From Gammaproteobacteria bacterium (lineage in GTDB: Bacteria; Pseudomonadota; Gammaproteobacteria; Enterobacterales; GCA-2746155): DNA of 54,992 nucleotides. The stretch's first letter is position 1. Every line of letters begins with the position of its first letter. The stretch lies in NCBI GenBank assembly GCA_030589945.1, contig JAUUZN010000005.1, forward strand, positions 1-54,992. The letters run 5' to 3'. Shown here one piece after another: positions 27,209 through 37,977 of this stretch. Under the pieces are notes generated by a model. The model was not told the origin of the DNA. It did no database searches and saw only the letters and a list, made by a program, of their open reading frames with translations. The position numbers were made by a program, and so were the translations under genes.

Positions 27209-27314
27209 AAACCATCTCAATTGCAACCTCTAAACCTGCCAGTCGTTCAATTAAACAATCTGACCATTAATACTCAAAAACTAATTTTCTGCGATTCAGT
27301 TATTTAGATAAACT

Positions 27315-28667
27315 CTAACGTAACTGTCCTGAAGAACCATAGCTTTTGAAATTTGCTTTTTTCAGTACTGAATCGTATTGATGCGATACCAGATGAGCAT
27401 TCACCTGAGACATAAAGTCCATAATCACAACCACGATAATCAATAATGAAGTACCACCAAAATAGAAAGGTACTTGCCAGAATAAAATTAAGAATTCTGG
27501 TAATAAACAGACGCTAGCCATATAGATAGCACCTGTGAATGTTAGTCGAGTCATCACCTTATCAACATAGTGTGATGTCTGTTCGCCAGGTCGAATACCA
27601 GGGATAAATGCACCTGACTTCTTCAAGTTATCTGCTGTGTCTCTTGGGTTAAATACAAGAGCTGTGTAGAAGAAGCAGAAAAATATAATACCTGCTGCGT
27701 ACAACATAATATAGAAAGGCTGACCGGGTGACATTGCCAAGGCGATATCTTGTAACCAGTCCATTCCTTCACCCTGACCAAACCACTGTGCAATGGTGCC
27801 AGGAAATAGAATGATGCTTGATGCAAAGATTGCAGGTATCACACCAGCCATATTAACCTTAAGCGGTAAATGACTACTTTGTGCTGCAAAGACTTTACGA
27901 CCCTGCTGACGCTTCGCATAATTAACGACAATTCTACGTTGTCCACGTTCAACAAATACTACAAATGCTGTAACCATTAACACCATCGACATAATGATGA
28001 GTAATGCTAAAATCTGTGTTTCACCCTGTCGTGCAGATTCCATTGTTTCAGCTACTGCTGATGGCAATCCTGCTACGATACCAGTGAAAATCAATACCGA
28101 GATACCGTTTCCGATACCACGTTCGTTTATCTGTTCACCGAGCCACATGATAAAGACTGTGCCCGTTACAAGGCTTACAACCGCAGTAAAGTAAAATGCT
28201 GTTCCTGGGTTTGGCACTAAACCAGCTGCTAATCCTGGGAAACTCAAGGCAATACTTACCGCCTGGATTGTTGCTAAAAATACTGTTCCATAACGTGTGT
28301 ACTGGTTAATTTTCTTACGACCAGATTCACCTTCTTTCTTTAGTTGCATGAGTCTAGGGTCAACAAAACCTAAAATCTGCACGATAATCGAAGCAGAAAT
28401 ATAAGGCATGATACCTAAAGCAAAAATACTCGCTCGCTCAAGTGCTCCACCAGAAAATACGTTAAAGAGTGCTAATAATGTGCCACTCTGCTGATCCATC
28501 AGTGCTGAAAGAACAGAACTGTCGATACCAGGGACGGGAACAAATGATCCGCCACGGAAAATTACAATCACCATAAAGACAAAGAACAGACGCTGGCGTA
28601 GTTCGCTTAAACCACCACCTGATGCCGCCGGTGCTGCTGCCTTTGATTTTTTTCCCGCTAATGCCAT
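27315..28667 (-). CDS. secY: Protein translocase subunit SecY
   Basis: A 450-residue inner-membrane channel with ten predicted transmembrane segments. The plug and lateral gate regions show [24 protein letters not shown] and [17 protein letters not shown]; the cytoplasmic loop 5 has [23 protein letters not shown]. It pairs with SecE (encoded at 54277) and SecG (not here). It ends the spc operon, just after rplO, as in E. coli, and no rpmJ follows. Confidence 0.98.
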   Translation of the reverse strand: MALAGKKSKAAAPAASGGGLSELRQRLFFVFMVIVIFRGGSFVPVPGIDSSVLSALMDQQSGTLLALFNVFSGGALERASIFALGIMPYISASIIVQILGFVDPRLMQLKKEGESGRKKINQYTRYGTVFLATIQAVSIALSFPGLAAGLVPNPGTAFYFTAVVSLVTGTVFIMWLGEQINERGIGNGISVLIFTGIVAGLPSAVAETMESARQGETQILALLIIMSMVLMVTAFVVFVERGQRRIVVNYAKRQQGRKVFAAQSSHLPLKVNMAGVIPAIFASSIILFPGTIAQWFGQGEGMDWLQDIALAMSPGQPFYIMLYAAGIIFFCFFYTALVFNPRDTADNLKKSGAFIPGIRPGEQTSHYVDKVMTRLTFTGAIYMASVCLLPEFLILFWQVPFYFGGTSLLIIVVVIMDFMSQVNAHLVSHQYDSVLKKANFKSYGSSGQLR

Positions 28668-28668
28668 C

Positions 28669-29100
28669 TTATTCTACCGTTCCGCCTGCAGCTTCAATAG
28701 CAGCTTTTGCACCTTTAGTAACAGCAATTCCACGCACATTCACAGCACGAGTAATTTCACCAGAGAGCATTACTTTTGCAGACTCAATGTTCTTAGTAAT
28801 AATGTTTGCAGCTTTTAAAGTCAGTAGATCAACCATGTCGCCTTCAACTTTAGAAATCTCGTTGAGTCTAACTTCAGCTCTTACCAAAGATTTTCTAGAT
28901 GTGAAACCAAACTTAGGTAGACGCTGTTTCAAAGGCATCTGACCACCTTCAAAACCGACTGCAGTTGAACCGCCAGTTCTAGACTTCTGTCCTTTATGAC
29001 CGCGACCCGCTGTCTTACCCAAAGTGCTACCGATTCCTCGACCAACACGTTTACGGTCTTTTTTAGAACCCTCTGCTGGGCTTAATGTATTTAAACGCAT
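28669..29100 (-). CDS. rplO: 50S ribosomal protein L15
   Basis: A 143-residue L15 with the rRNA-binding Gly-rich N-terminus ([21 protein letters not shown] and [13 protein letters not shown]) and the C-terminal globular domain ([23 protein letters not shown]). Gene spacing of 1 base to secY and 3 bases to rpmD indicates tight coupling. The length equals E. coli L15. Confidence 0.98.
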   Translation of the reverse strand: MRLNTLSPAEGSKKDRKRVGRGIGSTLGKTAGRGHKGQKSRTGGSTAVGFEGGQMPLKQRLPKFGFTSRKSLVRAEVRLNEISKVEGDMVDLLTLKAANIITKNIESAKVMLSGEITRAVNVRGIAVTKGAKAAIEAAGGTVE

Positions 29101-29103
29101 TGC

Positions 29104-29286
29104 TTAGTCCTCAACCTTAACCATGTAGTGCACAGCATTGATCATGCCGCGAACGCTGGGTGTATCTTCTAATTCAACCGTATGCCCAATGCGTCGCAAG
29201 CCTAGGCCTTTGAGTGACGCTTTGTGATTTGGCAGATGACCAATGCTTGAACTGGTCTGTGTAACTTTTAATGTTTTCTTGGCCAT
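29104..29286 (-). CDS. rpmD: 50S ribosomal protein L30
   Basis: A 60-residue L30, with [20 protein letters not shown] and [20 protein letters not shown] as the family pattern. It binds 23S rRNA near the 5S protuberance. It lies between rpsE (18 bases away) and rplO (3 bases away). Normal length. Confidence 0.97.
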   Translation of the reverse strand: MAKKTLKVTQTSSSIGHLPNHKASLKGLGLRRIGHTVELEDTPSVRGMINAVHYMVKVED

Positions 29287-29304
29287 TGTCTTATCCCAAA
29301 AATC

Positions 29305-29811
29305 TTAATCTAGTATTTCGCTAACCGATTTACCACGTTTCGCAGCGATACTTTCAGGAGTTGCCATAGAGCCTAACCCTTTGATAGTCGCCCGAACAAT
29401 GTTGATCGGATTTGTTGAACCAATGCTTTTAGCAAGTACGTTGTTGATTCCGATAACTTCGAAAACAGCGCGCATTGCACCACCGGCAATAATTCCTGTA
29501 CCTTCAGATGCTGGTTGCATGTAAACACGCGACGCACCATGAACAGAAGTAATTGAATGCTGTAATGTGTGGCCATCTTTAACCGCAACATTAACCATAT
29601 TTCGACGTGCCTGCTCCATTGCTTTTTGAATAGCAGCTGGAACTTCGCGTGCTTTACCACGTCCGAAACCAATTTTAGTACTTCCATCACCCACAACAGT
29701 TAATGCTGTGAAACCAAATATACGACCACCTTTAACTACTTTAGCAACTCGGTTAACATTAACCAGTTTCTCTATGTAGCCATCGCTGATACCTTGATCT
29801 TTCTTAGCCAT
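29305..29811 (-). CDS. rpsE: 30S ribosomal protein S5
   Basis: A 168-residue S5. The double-stranded RNA-binding-like N-terminal domain carries [22 protein letters not shown] and [14 protein letters not shown]; the C-terminal domain has [19 protein letters not shown] and [11 protein letters not shown]5 lies at the mRNA entry site and affects fidelity; the residues where ram and spectinomycin mutations are known appear wild-type (VKGGRI). It is 12 bases after rplR. Confidence 0.98.
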   Translation of the reverse strand: MAKKDQGISDGYIEKLVNVNRVAKVVKGGRIFGFTALTVVGDGSTKIGFGRGKAREVPAAIQKAMEQARRNMVNVAVKDGHTLQHSITSVHGASRVYMQPASEGTGIIAGGAMRAVFEVIGINNVLAKSIGSTNPINIVRATIKGLGSMATPESIAAKRGKSVSEILD

Positions 29812-29823
29812 TATCTACCCTTA

Positions 29824-30177
29824 TTAAAACTGAAGGCCTTTAGCCCGTGCTGCTTCTGCGAGAGCCTTTACTCGACCGTGGAATTTGTAACCACTGCGAT
29901 CAAAAGCGACCTTGGTAACACCTGCTTTGAGAGCGCGTTCAGCAACTAAAGTGCCGACTGCTTCTGCAGCGTTAACATTACCTGAATATTTAACTTCACT
30001 TCGAACTGCTTTATCAACTGTTGATGCACTAGCCAGTACAGTTCCGCCATCAGCACTAATAACCTGTGCATAGATGTGACGAGGTGTACGGTTGACAACC
30101 AATCGTTGAGCTTGAAGTTCACTCATTCTTTTACGACCGCGCGTGGCGCGACGTATACGTGCAATTTTCTTATTCAT
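29824..30177 (-). CDS. rplR: 50S ribosomal protein L18
   Basis: A 117-residue L18. I choose the ATG at 30177 ([16 protein letters not shown]), which aligns with the E. coli start and has GGGAC 6 bases upstream; the ATG two codons earlier at 30183 has that sequence too close. L18 binds 5S rRNA with L5 and L25; [15 protein letters not shown] and SFDRSG-like ([22 protein letters not shown]) segments identify it. Confidence 0.97.
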   Translation of the reverse strand: MNKKIARIRRATRGRKRMSELQAQRLVVNRTPRHIYAQVISADGGTVLASASTVDKAVRSEVKYSGNVNAAEAVGTLVAERALKAGVTKVAFDRSGYKFHGRVKALAEAARAKGLQF

Positions 30178-30189
30178 AGTCATGTCCCG

Positions 30190-30717
30190 TTATTTCTTCT
30201 TAGCTTCTTTGCGGATGATTCGTTCATCTACATAGCGAACGCCTTTACCTTTATAAGGTTCTGGTGGACGGTATGCGCGAATCTGCGCAGCAGCTTGACC
30301 GACAAGTTGCTTATTTATACCAGTAATAACCACTTCAGTGTTTGAAGGCGTCTCAATTTTAAGACCTTCAGGTACGTCATAAACAACAGGGTGTGAAAAG
30401 CCTAACGTTAAATCAAGCTTGTTACCTTGAGCTTTCGCTCTGTAACCAACACCAACAAGTTGTAATTTTTTCTCAAAGCCGTTGGTTACACCAACAACCA
30501 TGTTATTAACCAAGGCTCTCATTGTTCCTGCCATTGCCCAACCATCTTTGGTCACTGGCTTGAAAGTAACTTTGTTATCTTCAGTTGAAATTTCAACTGT
30601 TGAATGAATAACTTGAGATAAAGAACCTTTTGATCCTTTAATAGTTATTTCACTATTTTTGTAGTTCGCTTCTACGCCTGATGGCAATGCGACTGGAGTT
30701 TTTGCTACTCTAGACAT
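30190..30717 (-). CDS. rplF: 50S ribosomal protein L6
   Basis: A 175-residue L6 made of two similar domains: [21 protein letters not shown] at the start and [18 protein letters not shown] near the end. L6 supports the sarcin-ricin loop region near the GTPase centre. It is 12 bases after rpsH and 6 to 12 bases before rplR, in the spc order. Length matches the family. Confidence 0.98.
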   Translation of the reverse strand: MSRVAKTPVALPSGVEANYKNSEITIKGSKGSLSQVIHSTVEISTEDNKVTFKPVTKDGWAMAGTMRALVNNMVVGVTNGFEKKLQLVGVGYRAKAQGNKLDLTLGFSHPVVYDVPEGLKIETPSNTEVVITGINKQLVGQAAAQIRAYRPPEPYKGKGVRYVDERIIRKEAKKK

Positions 30718-30729
30718 ATCAATTTCCCC

Positions 30730-31125
30730 TTACGACACAGAACACAGAACTTCGCCACCGAAGCCTGCACTACGTGCTGCACGATCAGTCATAAGACCTT
30801 TCGAAGTTGAAATAATTGAAATGCCTAAACCATTCATCACATTTCCTAGGTCACCTTTTCTACGATATATACGTAAGCCAGGCTTGCTAACACGTTTAAT
30901 TTCTGCGATGACTGGCTCACCCTGGTAATACTTTAATGTAACGTTGAGAAGTTCTTTCCCATCGTTAGCATCTGTATCAAATCCAGATATATAACCTTCA
31001 TCTAATAATACTTTTGCTACTGCTTTCTTCAGTTTTGAAGAAGGCATTGAAACTGCTACTTTATCTGCTGATTGACCGTTTCTAATGCGGGTCAACATAT
31101 CAGCGATAGGATCTTGCATACTCAT
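30730..31125 (-). CDS. rpsH: 30S ribosomal protein S8
   Basis: A 131-residue S8 with [16 protein letters not shown] at the start and the C-terminal [19 protein letters not shown]8 is a primary 16S rRNA binder (helix 21) and, in E. coli, the translational repressor of the spc operon. I could not recognise the E. coli S8 mRNA target sequence at the rplX-rplE junction. Normal length. Confidence 0.98.
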   Translation of the reverse strand: MSMQDPIADMLTRIRNGQSADKVAVSMPSSKLKKAVAKVLLDEGYISGFDTDANDGKELLNVTLKYYQGEPVIAEIKRVSKPGLRIYRRKGDLGNVMNGLGISIISTSKGLMTDRAARSAGFGGEVLCSVS

Positions 31126-31145
31126 AATCTTATTCTCCTAATTGT

Positions 31146-31451
31146 TTACCAGCTTGACTTTGTAAGGCCTGGAACATCACCACGCATCGCTGCTTCACGC
31201 AACTTGTTACGGCTTAATCCAAATTTACGAAGGTAACCATGTGGTCGACCTGTTAAACGACAACGATTTCGTTGACGTACAGGACTTGCATCACGTGGCA
31301 GCTTTTGGAACTTTTGTTGTGCATCCCAGCGCTCTTCATCACTGATATTAGGATTGACTATTAGTGCCTTAAGTTCAGCATGCTTAGCTGCATATTTTGC
31401 AACCATCTTGCTACGCTTAAGTTCACGTTGTCTCATTGAAACTTTTGCCAT
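31146..31451 (-). CDS. rpsN: 30S ribosomal protein S14, zinc-free form
   Basis: A 101-residue S14 of the long, zinc-free (C-) type: it has [19 protein letters not shown] and [23 protein letters not shown], with a single Cys and no CxxC pairs. S14 binds the 30S head next to the A-site region. It lies 11 bases downstream of rplE in the usual spc order. Confidence 0.98.
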   Translation of the reverse strand: MAKVSMRQRELKRSKMVAKYAAKHAELKALIVNPNISDEERWDAQQKFQKLPRDASPVRQRNRCRLTGRPHGYLRKFGLSRNKLREAAMRGDVPGLTKSSW

Positions 31452-31462
31452 TTCCTCGTTCC

Positions 31463-32002
31463 TTAGTGTTTAAGCGGGAATTTGAAGGCGTCGAGTAAAG
31501 CTCGACCTTCTTCATCAGAATCCGCACTGGTAGTAATTGTAATATCAAGACCACGAATCTTATCGACTTTGTCATAGTCAATTTCAGCAAATATGATCTG
31601 TTCTTTTACGCCCATGCTGTAGTTCCCACGTCCATCAAAAGACTTAGGGTTCAGACCACGGAAATCACGGATACGAGGAATAGCTATTGAAATCAAACGC
31701 TCTAAAAACTCCCACATTTTTTCACCACGGAGAGTTACTTTTGCGCCGATTGGATAACCATCACGAATTTTAAAACCTGCGATTGATTTGCGTGCTAGAC
31801 ACACAACAGGTTTTTGTCCGGATATCGCCGTAAGATCTGAAACAGCATGTTCCATAATCTTCTTGTCCCCTACAGCTTCACCCAGACCCATATTCAATGT
31901 AATCTTTGTAATGCGTGGGACTTGCATGACTGATGAGTAGCTGAACTTATCGTTCAATTCACTCACAACAGTTGCTTTATAATAGTCTTGCAGTTTCGCC
32001 AT
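31463..32002 (-). CDS. rplE: 50S ribosomal protein L5
   Basis: A 179-residue L5 with [13 protein letters not shown], the [20 protein letters not shown] segment and [17 protein letters not shown]. It binds 5S rRNA and bridges to the 30S head. A 65-base gap separates it from rplX upstream; this contains no gene and no recognised control site. Length equals E. coli L5. Confidence 0.98.
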   Translation of the reverse strand: MAKLQDYYKATVVSELNDKFSYSSVMQVPRITKITLNMGLGEAVGDKKIMEHAVSDLTAISGQKPVVCLARKSIAGFKIRDGYPIGAKVTLRGEKMWEFLERLISIAIPRIRDFRGLNPKSFDGRGNYSMGVKEQIIFAEIDYDKVDKIRGLDITITTSADSDEEGRALLDAFKFPLKH

Positions 32003-32067
32003 TGTTCACACCATTTCTATTTTATAATAGAGTTTCGTTTTTTAATAAATAATAAGCTAATTAATAA

Positions 32068-32385
32068 TCAAGCGTCGACTAATTCGCCGCTAGATTTGAA
32101 AAATCTCACATTTTCACCATCGTCATTTTTCTTGATTCCGACCTTATCAGCCTTATCAGTAGAAGAATTTAAAATAGCGATATTTGAAGCATCAAATGCT
32201 GCTTCACGTTCGATGATTCCACCCTGCTCGTTAGCATTTGGATTAGGCTTTACGTGTTTTTTAATCAAGTTAACACCCTCAACGAAAACGCGTCCGTTGG
32301 TTAGTATCTTTGTTAACTTGCCACGCTCGCCTTTACATTTGCCGGCAATCACGATGACTTCATCACCTGTTTTTAATTTTTGCAT
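32068..32385 (-). CDS. rplX: 50S ribosomal protein L24
   Basis: A 105-residue L24 with the N-terminal KOW motif ([20 protein letters not shown]) and [15 protein letters not shown]24 is a key early assembly protein at the tunnel exit. It begins 11 bases after rplN. Length is within one residue of the E. coli protein. Confidence 0.98.
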   Translation of the reverse strand: MQKLKTGDEVIVIAGKCKGERGKLTKILTNGRVFVEGVNLIKKHVKPNPNANEQGGIIEREAAFDASNIAILNSSTDKADKVGIKKNDDGENVRFFKSSGELVDA

Positions 32386-32396
32386 GCTACTTTTCC

Positions 32397-32765
32397 TTAC
32401 AATACTTCTGGTGCAAGTGAGACGATTTTCATGAACTTGTCAGTTCTGAGTTCGCGGGTCACTGGTCCAAAAATACGTGTTCCAATAGGTTCGAAATTAG
32501 CATTCAGTAATACCGCAGCATTACCATCAAACTTAATCAAAGAACCGTCAGGACGACGAACACCTTTAGCAGTTCTCACTACTACAGCATTCATTACGTC
32601 ACCTTTCTTAACTTTGCCTCTAGGAATTGCTTCCTTAATACTGACTTTTATAACATCACCGATATGTGCATAACGACGATGAGAACCACCCAGTACCTTG
32701 ATACACATTACTCGTCTAGCGCCGCTGTTATCGGCAATATCGAGTTCACTCTGCATCTGGATCAT
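32397..32765 (-). CDS. rplN: 50S ribosomal protein L14
   Basis: A 122-residue L14 with [20 protein letters not shown] and [19 protein letters not shown]; the end SLAPEVL is typical. It contacts the 30S subunit at an intersubunit bridge. It is the first gene of the spc group in E. coli terms. No promoter is evident in the 16-base gap from rpsQ. Confidence 0.98.
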   Translation of the reverse strand: MIQMQSELDIADNSGARRVMCIKVLGGSHRRYAHIGDVIKVSIKEAIPRGKVKKGDVMNAVVVRTAKGVRRPDGSLIKFDGNAAVLLNANFEPIGTRIFGPVTRELRTDKFMKIVSLAPEVL

Positions 32766-32781
32766 CAGCTATCTCCTCTAA

Positions 32782-33045
32782 TTAACCGTTAGCGCTATCA
32801 ATGACTTCAACCAGATTCCAGGTTTTAGTCTTAGATAATGGGCGACAAGATGTGATGTTAACGATATCGCCTTCGCGACATTGGTTATTCTCATCATGTG
32901 CATGTAGCTTCGTAGAACGACGCATAAATTTACCGTATAAAGGATGCTTAACTTGACGCTCCACTAATACAGTGATTGTTTTATCCATCTTGTCGCTAAT
33001 AACTCGACCCTGGATAGTTCTAATTTTTTGAGCTGATTCAGTCAT
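32782..33045 (-). CDS. rpsQ: 30S ribosomal protein S17
   Basis: An 87-residue S17 (OB-fold) with [24 protein letters not shown] and [19 protein letters not shown]. It is a primary 16S rRNA binder. Its ATG overlaps the rpmC stop by one base (TAATG), indicating translational coupling. It is the last gene of the S10 operon in E. coli order. Confidence 0.98.
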   Translation of the reverse strand: MTESAQKIRTIQGRVISDKMDKTITVLVERQVKHPLYGKFMRRSTKLHAHDENNQCREGDIVNITSCRPLSKTKTWNLVEVIDSANG

Positions 33046-33236
33046 TACGAACCCGCCTTCTGAGTAATAATTGTCTTAACGCGCGCAACATCGCGGCGCA
33101 CCTCTTTAATACGATGGGTCTTTTCAAGCTGATCTGTACCCTTCTGCATGCGCATATTGAAATGCTCACGCTTAAGGTTTAACAATTCAACGTTCAATTC
33201 TTCAACGCTTTTTTCTTTCATTTCACTGACTTTCAT
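33045..33236 (-). CDS. rpmC: 50S ribosomal protein L29
   Basis: A 63-residue L29, start ATG at 33236 overlapping the rplP stop by one base (TGATG). A GTG one codon earlier is also in frame but inferior, and the 63-residue length equals the E. coli protein. Family features are [15 protein letters not shown] and [17 protein letters not shown]29 lies at the tunnel exit and helps dock trigger factor and SRP. Confidence 0.97.
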   Translation of the reverse strand: MKVSEMKEKSVEELNVELLNLKREHFNMRMQKGTDQLEKTHRIKEVRRDVARVKTIITQKAGS

Positions 33237-33649
33237 CACATTACCGTCCGCTTCACGAAAGTTGTTTTAAATGGAAGTTTTGCTGCTGCCAGTGCAAATG
33301 CACGCTCAGCTAATTCTGCAGAAATACCTTCAACTTCAAACAACATACGACCAGGTTGAATTTGAGCTACCCAATATTCAACACTACCTTTACCTTTACC
33401 CATTCGAACCTCAAGAGGCTTCTTGGTAATCGGCTTATCTGGGAAAACCCGAATATATACTTTACCAGCTCGCTTCATTTCACGTGTCAATGCACGACGA
33501 GCTGCTTCAATTTGGCGGGCAGTCATTCTGCCTCGCTCTGTAGCTTTTAGGCCATAATCACCAAAGCTAACTTTACCACCACGTATTGCTAGACCGCGGT
33601 TACGCAACTTGTGCTGCTTTCGGAACTTCGTCCGTTTAGGCTGCAACAT
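33236..33649 (-). CDS. rplP: 50S ribosomal protein L16
   Basis: A 137-residue L16 with [19 protein letters not shown] and the RMGKGKG-containing [21 protein letters not shown]16 lies near the A-site tRNA elbow. The Arg targeted by hydroxylase YcfD in E. coli (in the GRGKGNVEY segment) has a counterpart position. Its stop overlaps the rpmC start. Normal length. Confidence 0.98.
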   Translation of the reverse strand: MLQPKRTKFRKQHKLRNRGLAIRGGKVSFGDYGLKATERGRMTARQIEAARRALTREMKRAGKVYIRVFPDKPITKKPLEVRMGKGKGSVEYWVAQIQPGRMLFEVEGISAELAERAFALAAAKLPFKTTFVKRTVM

Positions 33650-33660
33650 TATCTAATTCC

Positions 33661-34356
33661 TCACTTCTTCGCTTTACGATGTGGTTTTTTAGGAGCGTCA
33701 TTATCATTACTGGTCTTCATTTCTTGACCAGGTAAAATTTCACCTTTAAAAATCCAAACCTTAACGCCTAACACACCATAGGTTGTATGGGCTTCAGCAG
33801 TCGAGTAATCAATATCAGCTCTTAATGTATGAAGAGGAACACGACCTTCACGGTACCACTCAGATCTTGCAATCTCAGCTCCACCTAGACGTCCACCTAC
33901 TTGAATTTTGATGCCTTGGGCACCTAAACGCATAGCATTTTGAACCGCTCTTTTCATAGCACGTCTGAACATAATACGACGTTCCAATTGTTGAGCAACA
34001 CTTTCAGCAACTAATTTAGCATCTAGCTCAGGCTTACGAACCTGTTCGATATTGATTTGAGTCTTTGCACCAGTAAGGGCAGTAACTTTCTTTCTTAGCT
34101 TCTCAATATCTTCGCCTTTCTTACCAATCACAATTCCTGGACGAGCCGTATGAATTGTTATGCTAAGGGCTTTACTTGGTCGTTCAATATCAATTTTTGA
34201 TACTGATGCCTTGCTGAGTTCTTTCATCAAAAACTGACGAACTAGCAAATCACTTTCTAGATTATCAGCAAAATCGGTACCTTCTGCATACCAGGTAGAA
34301 TTCCAATTTTTGACGATACCCAGACGGATGCCGGTTGGATGTACTTTCTGACCCAT
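33661..34356 (-). CDS. rpsC: 30S ribosomal protein S3
   Basis: A 231-residue S3 starting [20 protein letters not shown]. It has a KH domain with [20 protein letters not shown] and the C-terminal [24 protein letters not shown]3 forms part of the mRNA entry tunnel and the mRNA helicase site. The basic C-terminal tail (KKPHRKAKK) varies among species. Confidence 0.98.
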   Translation of the reverse strand: MGQKVHPTGIRLGIVKNWNSTWYAEGTDFADNLESDLLVRQFLMKELSKASVSKIDIERPSKALSITIHTARPGIVIGKKGEDIEKLRKKVTALTGAKTQINIEQVRKPELDAKLVAESVAQQLERRIMFRRAMKRAVQNAMRLGAQGIKIQVGGRLGGAEIARSEWYREGRVPLHTLRADIDYSTAEAHTTYGVLGVKVWIFKGEILPGQEMKTSNDNDAPKKPHRKAKK

Positions 34357-34365
34357 TCCTAACTC

Positions 34366-34695
34366 CTAGTCCGAAACCTTGATGGTGATGTTACATGTCC
34401 GCTTTAAGATGCGATCCGCGCGACCTTTAGCTCTAGGCTTAAGTCTTTTTAGCGTTGGACCCTCATCTACAAAAATAGTAGACACAATTAATTCATCGAT
34501 ATCAGCGCCGTCATTATGCTCTGCATTGGCGATTGCTGATTCGAGTACTTTCTTAACTAATACTGCGGCTTTCTTCTTACTAAAAGTAAGGAGGTTTAAT
34601 GCTGCCTCAACGGGCATTCCGCGTACCTGATCAGCAACCAGTCTGGTTTTCTGAGCAGAAATATTAGCTTGGCGATGTTTAGCTACAGTTTCCAT
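34366..34695 (-). CDS. rplV: 50S ribosomal protein L22
   Basis: A 109-residue L22 with [26 protein letters not shown] and the motif [18 protein letters not shown]. Its long beta-hairpin ([19 protein letters not shown]) lines the peptide exit tunnel; this stretch shows no deletion of the kind linked to macrolide resistance. It is 3 bases after rpsS and 9 before rpsC. Confidence 0.98.
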   Translation of the reverse strand: METVAKHRQANISAQKTRLVADQVRGMPVEAALNLLTFSKKKAAVLVKKVLESAIANAEHNDGADIDELIVSTIFVDEGPTLKRLKPRAKGRADRILKRTCNITIKVSD

Positions 34696-34698
34696 CGG

Positions 34699-34977
34699 TT
34701 ACGCTCCCTTAACTTTTCTATCAGCCGTGTGGCCTCTATAAGTTCTGGTAGGAGCGAACTCACCCAATTTATGTCCAACCATGTCTTCAGTCATAAAAAC
34801 TGGAACATGTTGACGACCGTTATGAATAGCTATTGTCAATCCAACCATTTCAGGAGAAACCATAGACCGTCTGGACCAGGTTTTTAGTGGACGCTTGTTA
34901 TTAGTACTAACAGCAGCATCTACCTTCTTAATAAGGTGAAGATCGATAAATGGGCCTTTTTTCAGTGAACGTGGCAA
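34699..34977 (-). CDS. rpsS: 30S ribosomal protein S19
   Basis: A 92-residue S19 with [20 protein letters not shown] and the tail [23 protein letters not shown]. It forms the 30S head with S13 near the A-site tRNA. It follows rplB by 14 bases. Length and motifs are normal. Confidence 0.98.
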   Translation of the reverse strand: MPRSLKKGPFIDLHLIKKVDAAVSTNNKRPLKTWSRRSMVSPEMVGLTIAIHNGRQHVPVFMTEDMVGHKLGEFAPTRTYRGHTADRKVKGA

Positions 34978-34991
34978 AATTTAACCCTCAA

Positions 34992-35816
34992 TTATTTATT
35001 ACGGCGACGAACGATAAGTCTGTCCGTACGCTTGTTGCTACGAGTCTTCTTACCTTTAGTAGGAACACCCCAAGGAGTAACTGGATGGCGACCGCCTGAA
35101 CTACGACCTTCACCACCACCATGTGGATGATCAACCGGGTTCATGGCACAACCACGAACCGTAGGTCGAACACCGCGCCAGCGAGTTGCGCCGGCCTTTC
35201 CAAGCTTGCGCAAGGAATGATCTGAATTTCCAACTTCGCCAATTGTTGCACGACATTCTGATAAGACTTTACGCATCTCACCTGAACGTAATCGCAACGT
35301 TACATAACGACCTTCACGAGCAACCATCTGTACGTATGTGCCAGCACTACGAGCCATTTGAGCTCCTTTGCCAGGCTTCATTTCGATACAGTGGATAGTG
35401 CTACCTACGGGAATATTTCTCATAGGAAGGTTGTTACCAACTTTAATCGGAGCACTCTCACCACTAATTACCTGGTCACCAACACTTAATTTCTTAGGTG
35501 CAATGATGTAAGTACGCTCTCCATCGAGGTACTTCAGTAATGCAATATGTGCGCTACGATTTGGATCGTATTCAATTCTTTCAACAGTCGCCGGTATATC
35601 GATTTTATTACGCTTGAAATCGACTATACGGTAATGCTGCTTATGGCCACCACCAATGTGACGTGTTGTAATACGTCCATTGTTGTTTCGACCACCAGAT
35701 TTACTTTTAGATTCTAATAAAGGTGCGTGTGGCTTACCTTTCCAAAGACCTTCGGTTGTCACTGAGACTACGAAGCGGCGTCCTGGAGAAGTCGGCTTTC
35801 TCTTTATACTTGCCAT
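34992..35816 (-). CDS. rplB: 50S ribosomal protein L2
   Basis: A 274-residue L2, a primary 23S rRNA binder needed for peptidyl transferase assembly. Domain signature: [16 protein letters not shown] at the start, then [15 protein letters not shown] and the strongly conserved [15 protein letters not shown], which contains the conserved His near the catalytic centre. It is 12 bases after rplW. Length equals that of E. coli L2 (273) plus one. Confidence 0.98.
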   Translation of the reverse strand: MASIKRKPTSPGRRFVVSVTTEGLWKGKPHAPLLESKSKSGGRNNNGRITTRHIGGGHKQHYRIVDFKRNKIDIPATVERIEYDPNRSAHIALLKYLDGERTYIIAPKKLSVGDQVISGESAPIKVGNNLPMRNIPVGSTIHCIEMKPGKGAQMARSAGTYVQMVAREGRYVTLRLRSGEMRKVLSECRATIGEVGNSDHSLRKLGKAGATRWRGVRPTVRGCAMNPVDHPHGGGEGRSSGGRHPVTPWGVPTKGKKTRSNKRTDRLIVRRRNK

Positions 35817-35828
35817 GACTTTACCCTC

Positions 35829-36134
35829 TTATCCTTTTGCTTCAGTGCCCAGGAAATCAATTTCCTGACCAGCTTTCAGTGAAACGTAGGCTTTTTTCCA
35901 ATTGACTCGACGACCTTCTTGGGCGCCTTGGCGTTTGGTTTTACCCTTTACGTTTAAAATTTGTACCGAATCAACTTCAACTTCAAACAGGCTTTCAACG
36001 GCACGTTTAACTTCGAGTTTAGTTGCATCAGTTGCGACTTTGAATACCACCTGATTATCACGCTCAGCAACGAGTGTTGATTTTTCAGAAACATGTGGTG
36101 ACTTTAAAATGTCTAATAGGCGTTCCTGGTTCAT
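35829..36134 (-). CDS. rplW: 50S ribosomal protein L23
   Basis: A 101-residue L23 with [17 protein letters not shown] and [27 protein letters not shown]-like C-terminal loop. L23 is at the tunnel exit and is the docking point for SRP and trigger factor. Its ATG overlaps the rplD stop by 4 bases (ATGA), so the two are translationally coupled. Confidence 0.98.
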   Translation of the reverse strand: MNQERLLDILKSPHVSEKSTLVAERDNQVVFKVATDATKLEVKRAVESLFEVEVDSVQILNVKGKTKRQGAQEGRRVNWKKAYVSLKAGQEIDFLGTEAKG

Positions 36135-36748
36135 GACAACATTTCCTCCAACTGCTTAACGGCATCAACGGTCATAAGCACCTTATCGAAACCAATTAAA
36201 CTCACTGGGTCGATAGCGGCCACATCACGAACATCAACCTTATGAAGGTTACGTGCTGCAAGATATAGATTTTCATCAACGTCTGTTGTCACAATAAGTA
36301 CTTCTGAAAGCTCTAAGTCTTTCAGCTTACCAAGTAGCTGTTGTGTCTTAGGTGCATCTAGTGCAAATGACTCAACAACGATTAATCGCTCTTGGCGAAC
36401 CAATTCTGAAACAATGCTTCGAATGGCTCCGCGGTACATTTTTTTGTTAACTTTCTGTGAATGATCCTGTGGTTTAGCAGCAAATGTAACACCACCTGAG
36501 CGCCAGATAGGACTGTTTATTGTTCCAGCACGAGCTCGACCAGTACCTTTCTGTTTCCAAGGCTTGCGTCCACCACCGCGTACTTCAGAACGAGACTTTT
36601 GAGCTCTTGTTCCTGCACGGGCACCCGCAAGATAGGCGACTACTACTTGATGAACCAAAGATTCATTAAATTCTCGACCAAAGGTAGTATCAGATACAGT
36701 CATTGCATCTGCATTTCCTTCGCCGGGAATTGTTAGCGTTAGCTCCAT
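36131..36748 (-). CDS. rplD: 50S ribosomal protein L4
   Basis: A 205-residue L4 with the tunnel loop [34 protein letters not shown]. In E. coli L4 also represses the S10 operon by acting on its mRNA leader; a leader with a terminator-like hairpin lies ahead of rpsJ here. It starts 12 bases after rplC and overlaps rplW. The length is close to E. coli (201). Confidence 0.98.
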   Translation of the reverse strand: MELTLTIPGEGNADAMTVSDTTFGREFNESLVHQVVVAYLAGARAGTRAQKSRSEVRGGGRKPWKQKGTGRARAGTINSPIWRSGGVTFAAKPQDHSQKVNKKMYRGAIRSIVSELVRQERLIVVESFALDAPKTQQLLGKLKDLELSEVLIVTTDVDENLYLAARNLHKVDVRDVAAIDPVSLIGFDKVLMTVDAVKQLEEMLS

Positions 36749-36760
36749 TATTATTACTCC

Positions 36761-37417
36761 TTAACCTTTGCCGGCAGCTTTAACAGCTGTCCTGATAATT
36801 ACATCACCACCAGGAGCGCCAGGTACAGCACCCTTGATGAGCAACAGGTTACGTTCTACATCAATGCGAACAACTTCAAGAGACTGTGTAGTTTCTTTTC
36901 GACTACCCATATGTCCTGACATTTTTTTACCTTTAAACACTCGTCCAGGAGATTGGTTTTGACCAATTGATCCGTTTGAACGGTGTGAAATTGAGTTACC
37001 GTGGGTTGCATCTTGCATAGTAAAGTTCCAACGCTTAATACCACCTTGGAAACCTTTACCTTTCGATGTGCCTGTAACATCAACTTTTTCGCCTTCGTTG
37101 AATTGCTCTACCGTCAATTCACCGCCGACTGATAATTCATTGTTGTCATTATCAGAATCATTTATGCGAAATTCCCAAAGACCGCGTCCGGCTTCAACAG
37201 AAGCTTTTGCAAATTGGCCTGCCTTTGGTTTATTAACATGAGATGCTTTACGCGTTCCCGCTGTTACCTGAACTGCAGTGTACCCATCGGTATCGACTGT
37301 CTTCAGTTGAGTAATTCGGTTCGGCGAAGCTTCAATGACTGTTACAGGTAATGAACGTCCATCTTCTGTAAAGACACGTGTCATTCCCTTCTTAACGCCT
37401 ACTAGTCCGATTATCAT
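36761..37417 (-). CDS. rplC: 50S ribosomal protein L3
   Basis: A 218-residue L3 with [27 protein letters not shown] and the peptidyl-transferase loop [33 protein letters not shown]. The conserved Gln in GQNQSPG is the site methylated by PrmB in other gammaproteobacteria. It is 25 bases after rpsJ. No insertion or deletion of note. Confidence 0.98.
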   Translation of the reverse strand: MIIGLVGVKKGMTRVFTEDGRSLPVTVIEASPNRITQLKTVDTDGYTAVQVTAGTRKASHVNKPKAGQFAKASVEAGRGLWEFRINDSDNDNNELSVGGELTVEQFNEGEKVDVTGTSKGKGFQGGIKRWNFTMQDATHGNSISHRSNGSIGQNQSPGRVFKGKKMSGHMGSRKETTQSLEVVRIDVERNLLLIKGAVPGAPGGDVIIRTAVKAAGKG

Positions 37418-37442
37418 TGTCTATTCCTCTAAACTTAATTGA

Positions 37443-37754
37443 TCAGGACAAGCTGATCTGAACATCAACACCAGCGGCAAGATCGAGTTTCATTAATGCA
37501 TCAACAGTTTTTTCTGTTGGATCAATGATATCGACCATGCGCTTGTGAGTACGGATTTCATACTGATCACGTGCGTCTTTATTGACGTGTGGTGAAATCA
37601 AAATGGTGAACTTCTCTTTACGAGTTGGTAATGGGATTGGACCCACAACCTGTGCACCAGTACGCTTCGCTGTGTTAACGATTTCTAAGGTAGACTGATC
37701 AATTAATTTATGATCGTATGCCTTTAATCTAATTCGTATTTTCTGCTTTGCCAT
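37443..37754 (-). CDS. rpsJ: 30S ribosomal protein S10 (NusE)
   Basis: A 103-residue S10, the first gene of the S10 operon, with [17 protein letters not shown] and [16 protein letters not shown] and [17 protein letters not shown]. It also serves as NusE in transcription antitermination with NusB and NusG. CTGGAG lies just ahead of the ATG. A leader of about 215 nucleotides separates it from a consensus promoter at 37978-38005. Confidence 0.98.
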   Translation of the reverse strand: MAKQKIRIRLKAYDHKLIDQSTLEIVNTAKRTGAQVVGPIPLPTRKEKFTILISPHVNKDARDQYEIRTHKRMVDIIDPTEKTVDALMKLDLAAGVDVQISLS

Positions 37755-37784
37755 AGCAAAGACACTCCAGTTTTTTTAATGCGT

Positions 37785-37825
37785 AAAAAAAAGACCTGCT
37801 ATCAATTCCGTTATTCCGGAAGCAG
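37785..37825 (-). terminator. Terminator-like hairpin in the S10 leader (attenuator candidate)
   Basis: On the minus strand, CTGC and GCAG (outer) and TTCCG and CGGAA (inner) pair, with an asymmetric bulge, and GTCTTTTTTTT follows directly. It lies only about 30 bases before the rpsJ start codon and inside the transcript begun at the promoter near 37978. A structure here would be able to stop transcription before rpsJ, as in the L4-controlled S10 leader of E. coli. Confidence 0.65.
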
Positions 37826-37933
37826 TATCTTTTTGTTATATCATTCAGACTCAAATCGAGCCTGCTGTTTTAGTACTTAATCACCTTCTAACTACTTGAT
37901 TAGTCGATGATTTTCTTGCTTTCTATTAAATGA

Positions 37934-37959
37934 GGCTCTATCCGTTAAAAGATAGAGCC
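37934..37959 (-). other. Hairpin at the 5' end of the S10 leader RNA
   Basis: Perfect 9-bp stem GGCTCTATC / GATAGAGCC with an 8-base loop. It is about 12 bases downstream of the predicted start of the S10 operon transcript. It could protect the 5' end or form part of the leader switch. It could also end the tuf transcript, although no T tract follows. Confidence 0.55.
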
Positions 37960-37977
37960 CCATCTGCTAGGCGCGTA

